Source of the DNA: Serripes groenlandicus
Taxonomy: Eukaryota > Mollusca > Bivalvia > Cardiida > Cardiidae
Length of the DNA: 64,000 nt
Reading direction: 5' to 3'
Assembly (NCBI GenBank): GCA_031761405.1
Contig: JASEVX010000013.1
Location: 49,322,228-49,386,227, forward strand
The notes under the pieces were generated by a model that saw nothing but the letters and a program-made list of their open reading frames with translations, had not been told where the DNA came from and ran no database searches. The position numbers and the translations under genes are program-made. Numbering within the stretch: position 1 is the first letter of the stretch; each line of letters begins with the position of its first letter. Positions 60,096 through 64,000 of this stretch are shown here, one piece after another.

Positions 60096-62246
60096 ATGGA
60101 TGATCAGTATCACAATTTGTCACTGCGTCTTTATGAAATTCTAGATTGGATCGGTGCTTCTGAAGAGATGAGGGACAAATACAGAGAAAAGGCAGTAGTA
60201 TGGGAAATATCTAGAACCATAATAGAACCCTTTATTCTACCTGACAGCAGATCCACCTTTTATATGTTTGGGGGTCAGAGTGAGGGTACAACAACATTAG
60301 GGCTCCTTTCAGACTCAGACATACTATTGTGTCCTTATTTACCTGTTGTAGAGAGGATCTCTGATGCACCTGAACACGGACCATCACTCCTCATGGTGGC
60401 TGATGAAACCACTAAACCCGGGTATTTTAAATTACAATGTGTCTGGAATCAATTTTCCCTTTATAACAACGCTACCACTCAGGAATATATGGAAACCGAC
60501 ACAAACGACAGGTTTTGTTTAAAAAACGTCCAGCAAATTAATGATTTGTATTCAATTATTAATGGTCCTGCCATGACACGTACAGGTGTAAATGGGGTAT
60601 TAGATCAAGACTTAGTTATGGCATACAGATGTCAGCACATGCCAAGTTTTGCTCAATCCTGGCTAAGAAGAGTTATCCGATGCAATCGGCTAAATGATAC
60701 ACACATAAATCTGTGGAAAGGATTCGGGTGTTTCTTTGTCGGGAAAAATCACCCATCAAGTGAAAATGGTCCGATCGAATGGAGGCTGTCATTCTCCCTC
60801 CAGGAACGTGAAATTATGGCTAGTCTTAACTCTACGCAGCACAAATGCTACATTTTACTTAAGATTATCAAGAAAGATATCATATAAAAACGTGTGCCCG
60901 GGTCGATCGCGTCGTATCACTGTAAAACAGGTTTGTTATATGCAGTTGAAAATACGCCCTCTGAATTCTGGACCCGTAGAAACATTCTGAAATGCACATT
61001 TCTTTGTATCAAATTGTTGTTGCATTGGGTAAAAAAAAAACCTGTCCAAATTACTTCATGCCGGATGAAAACATGTTTGACAGGCTTGAATGCAGTACCC
61101 TAAGACATGTACGGGTTGTTCTAGAGGAGATGGTAGAACATTGGTGTACATTTCTATGGTCATTGACATGTGATAACATTGGGAAAGTGTTGTACGATGC
61201 GTTGTTCGGGTGTGGACCTAGCATACTGAGAGTAAAAAATATCAATGCATATGAAATAGCATCATTGATGTACACAAGTCTCAATAAGCTGTTAAGGGCT
61301 ACAATGATGGTTACTCTTCGTGAGCCTGAAAGTAGATCAACCTTGCACTTATTGTCAAAATTACAGTCATTGCAAACACATTTTACTGCACACGGAGTGT
61401 GTTAAAAATCATACTAAAAGAGAAACAAGACATGCAATACGCTGCTTTATTCCTAACTTACGTCTGCAAATAGCACAATGTGTAGCGAGTATCATACTGA
61501 CTTCCGGCGACGGGGATGTATTAAAGATGTTGTTTGATACGTTTACGTATTACGTAGAAGAGAGTAAAGATTGTGACCTTATATCCGTGTATTTGATTGT
61601 CGCATCTTATTGTTTACAGAGTCACAGATATGATGCCTGTGAAGAGATTGTACTGAAATGCGAAACGTTTTTGAAATCATATGTTGTACCAGTTTGTGGA
61701 TGCAGAGAAGACCAGCCAATATATCTGAATGATGCACACGAAGAACTCGTACGGATGTTCGGCTCACAAGACATTCCATACACAGAGTTCGCGAGATCCT
61801 GTACATCTGGATGTTTATATTTTCTACCTCTTCTGGCTAACCTTGTCCCTCAAGCTTTACATTACGAGATGTATCGTTCTGTCAATACACCACCTGGGTC
61901 TAGGAATGAATCTAGGGATTTCTGGTTTGACTGGATTGTTGTGGATTCAAGAGTTTATCTGTATTTCGTGCAGTATGTACTTTATTCAAAAACAAACAAG
62001 TCCGTTTATAAACAAGATGCCATTGACAAATTAGTTAACGTTATAAGAGTAGACCAAAACCTTGGACATCAGGAAACCGCTTTGAACATGTTAGGATGGA
62101 TATGGAAACAAGAAAATCAAGCTCACCATGCTATGTGGTGCTTTCTAACATCCTGGAAAATCAGACCGATTCACAATGCTGCTAAGTGGCATGCGCTAGA
62201 CATGGTTCGTTCAATGACCAGAACTAATTCAGACATTTCGCAATAG
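60096..62246 (+). pseudogene. Mab-21 / cGAS-like nucleotidyltransferase (cGLR family), copy B, three lesions
   Basis: Collinear with copy A and very similar in protein. The nucleotidyltransferase core is kept: MFGGQSEGTTT, then SDSD with a DxD acidic pair (D73, D75; copy A has E73), and DLVMAYRC with D172. The first lesion is codon 264, CAA to TAA, at 60885-60887, right after LLKIIKKDII. The second is a one-base shortfall in the A run at 61031-61040, so CPNYFMPDENMF is in another frame. The third is an extra T in ACATTTTACTG near 61384, moving the C-terminal ~300 residues to the frame at 61320-62246. The C-terminus ends as in A (RTNSDISQ). A truncated 263-residue protein with the core but without the C-lobe could in principle be made; most likely this is a recent pseudogene. 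Confidence 0.85.
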
Positions 62247-62388
62247 ATTCATAGCATAACTATTAAGCCAGAAGTGTTTTACAATTTTTCTTACAGAAGA
62301 TGTGTCTCAATTATGCTATCAGTAAATTGTAAAAATACAGAAAGACCCAAAGAAACGTGTCTTATTTATTATGAAATTTGACGTTTGA

Positions 62389-62394
62389 AATAAA
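62389..62394 (+). terminator. Polyadenylation signal AATAAA, gene copy B
   Basis: AATAAA in TTTGAAATAAACAG, about 145 bp after the stop, the same place as in copy A. Confidence 0.4.
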
Positions 62395-62436
62395 CAGTTA
62401 CGTCATACGAAACCCAATATTTAGGTTTTAGAAACA

Positions 62437-62660
62437 AGAGCAGTAACAAAGACATGTAAATGTGTTAAGGCAACATTGCTATAAGCGTTGTTTCTGATAT
62501 TTACACTACTAGAGCAGTAACAAAAACATGTAAATGTGTTAAGGCGACATTGATATAACCATTGTATCTGATACTAACACTACTAGAGCAGTAACAAAAA
62601 CATGTAAATTTGTTAAGGCGGCCTTGCTAGAACCGTTGTTTCCGATACTTACACTACTAA
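62437..62660 (+). repeat. 74-bp tandem repeat, 3 units (copy B)
   Basis: CAGTAACAAA(G/A)ACATGTAAAT begins at 62441, 62515 and 62589. One unit fewer than copy A, with the missing one apparently an internal unit. Confidence 0.88.
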
Positions 62661-62689
62661 ACGGTGTCAATGGACATTGATATTTGATA

Positions 62690-63304
62690 TTTTAACTCCT
62701 TTCCATCTGCGGACGCATTTGTACGCGTTTGCAGCAGAAGTGTTTTTAAAACATTGTGGCAAAATTTCTCATAAGGCTAAATTTTCACTGTTGGCACAAC
62801 AATTTCAACTCTTTGATTATTATACTTCCATTAAGACGGGGTTTCCTTATGTTTTGTCTTGAAGTTTTAAATGTCTTCTACTGCAGATTTTCGATTGTAT
62901 TTAGATCATTGTACAACTATCTCACTCGGATGAATTAAAAGAAATATTTACTATATATTTTGTTTTATATTGGAACGACTTTTGCAAACGATTTTGCAAA
63001 TGGAAATATGCTCATAATTCTTATTAATGTAGCAAACTACTTTTAAAACAAATATGTACCTGGAACGGTTCACAAAGAAATCAGAAAATACACATATTGT
63101 TCTGTAGTTTAAAGTGATCAAAACCCTCGGAATGAGGGAAAAGGTTATTTTCTGTAAGTATTCTGTTCATTCACAAGAAAACTCTATATTTCCAAGTTAA
63201 TTGATAATCTCAGGCTGCATGTGCTATGATGTGATATTGTCATTATGAAGTAGAACGATACCAACACAAACACGTTTTCCATTTATTTTTTTATTGTATG
63301 TTTT
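62690..63304. other. 3' flank of copy B; diverged MITE relic
   Basis: Same content as 17.23-17.85 kb, with a 34-bp deletion after CTTCTACTGCAGAT (about 62887) and an extra AACGGTTCACAAAGAAATCA phrase near 63065. No gene. Confidence 0.5.
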
Positions 63305-63700
63305 TATTGTTGTCTTTTTATTCTTAATTATTGTTTTCTTTTGAAAGTGACTTATATGCCCATGGTGCCGGGTGTTTTTTATTACTTTTTGTACCATTGT
63401 TTTGTTGATGTAAATACACATGTCACTATAATTAAATATTTACTTACTTTCTTACTTACTTACTTACTTATAACATTATACAAAACGTAAAAGTAAAGAG
63501 TTTGTTTATTATAGTGTCTCTCATATTGAAAGGGTCATCCATGCCTGACTCATGAGATAGCTTATGTAAATAGTTTGTTTATTACAGTGTCTCTCATACT
63601 GAAATTGCCATCCATGCTACCTCATGAGATAACTTACCACGTTTACTACCAGAATCGAATTCTTTTTAGCCAATCTCCAGGCATTCGGTATCATTATTAT
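63305..63700. repeat. B-specific insertion with (TTAC)n and a short tandem repeat
   Basis: Absent from copy A (which joins directly near 17865). It contains ACTTACTTTCTTACTTACTT ACTTACTTA at about 63440-63470 and two ~73-bp imperfect units (AGTTTGTTTATTA(T/C)AGTGTC, TCTCATA(T/C)TGAAA, CTCATGAGATA(G/A)CTTA) at about 63500-63640. It looks like an inserted non-autonomous element. No coding capacity. Confidence 0.6.
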
Positions 63701-64000
63701 AACTAGCTGGCAGCTCACCAACCGGTCATATCTTGCCTATTGAGAAAAATATTGTCAGAAAACAAAGAACTTGTCATCTTTGCAATGCTAACTTATTGGG
63801 TGATGAATTTTATTATCTTTTAAACTGTGTTTACTTTAATGGTGAAAGGAACAAATATGTGCATTCATGAACTGTCCCTCTTCCTTTAGAAAAAGCATAG
63901 ATGCACCAAACGACAATTGATACAATACTAACAATGATAACCCTTTATGCTATCCTGTTACGGAGGTTAAACACGATTTCATTGATGCCATACAATCCTC

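Larger units (their letters stand above)
53445..64000 (+). repeat. Segmental duplication, copy B (runs off the right edge)
   Basis: Direct-orientation counterpart of 5.03-18.24 kb. Shared content in order: left anchor, flank, reverse array element (57.69-58.37), LINE tail (58.60-59.12), 5' flank, gene (60.10-62.25), 74-bp repeat and 3' flank. B-specific changes: absence of A's 1.3- and 1.4-kb blocks, a 216-bp tandem duplication at 59511-59942, a 34-bp deletion near 62887, a ~400-bp insertion at about 63305-63700, and loss of ~35 bp near 63866. The open frame in 53.45-57.68 kb shows nothing coding. Confidence 0.9.

Overview
The window looks like AT-rich nuclear DNA from a bivalve mollusc, possibly a dreissenid-type heterodont. 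That rests on the repeat families, which I recognise from memory as common in bivalve genomes: a hairpin-ended element built of ~165-bp units, a fold-back element with a GC-rich 'CAGCCTGCGCA' core, a SINE tail of the 'GGCTTAACGCCGTTTTCAAC' type, and a jockey/CR1-like LINE. It also rests on an expanded Mab-21/cGAS-like gene family. There is no operon structure, and most short open frames are chance or lie inside repeats.

The only well-supported cellular gene family encodes Mab-21 / cGAS-like nucleotidyltransferase (cGLR) proteins. It is present three times, all on the + strand. Copy A (about 14.56-16.72 kb) is almost intact, with one frame break. Copy B (60.10-62.25 kb) has one nonsense codon and two frame breaks. 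Copy C (51.2-52.1 kb) is a C-terminal relic. Copies A and B lie inside a large direct segmental duplication: about 5.03-18.24 kb matches about 53.44 kb to the right edge, where B runs off the window. Copy C with its 3' flank ends a few hundred bases before duplication B, so this is a tandem gene cluster grown by duplication of a ~10-13 kb unit.

Layout: 0-0.12 kb, possible terminal exon; 0.65-2.35 kb, PIF/Harbinger transposase relic; 2.51-3.58 kb, 345-bp tandem repeat; 5.03-18.24 kb, duplication A; 18.2-24.6 kb, MITEs, SINE pieces and a 1.1-kb inverted-repeat element; 24.63-28.40 kb, ~21-unit array with higher-order structure; 28.45-29.05 kb, hairpin plus TIR element; 31.74-33.67 kb, a second array element interrupted by a fold-back insertion; 33.74-33.93 kb, GC-rich promoter-like patch; 34.80-34.94 kb, long CT tract; 35.33-38.06 kb, decayed LINE; 40.9-44.6 kb, three unrelated tandem arrays; 45.15-46.19 kb, two MITEs; 46.39-46.59 kb, assembly gap; 46.59-47.03 kb, second Harbinger relic; 47.1-51.1 kb, MITEs; 51.2-53.1 kb, copy C and flank; 53.44-64 kb, duplication B.

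Functionally, the cGLR-like genes would belong to innate immune sensing of nucleic acid or damage, by analogy with cGAS; this is inferred from family resemblance only. The rest is mobile and repetitive DNA. It dates and explains the duplications: the LINE and array-element insertions are shared by A and B and so predate the duplication, while the frame lesions, tandem copy numbers and several indels differ between copies and so came after it.
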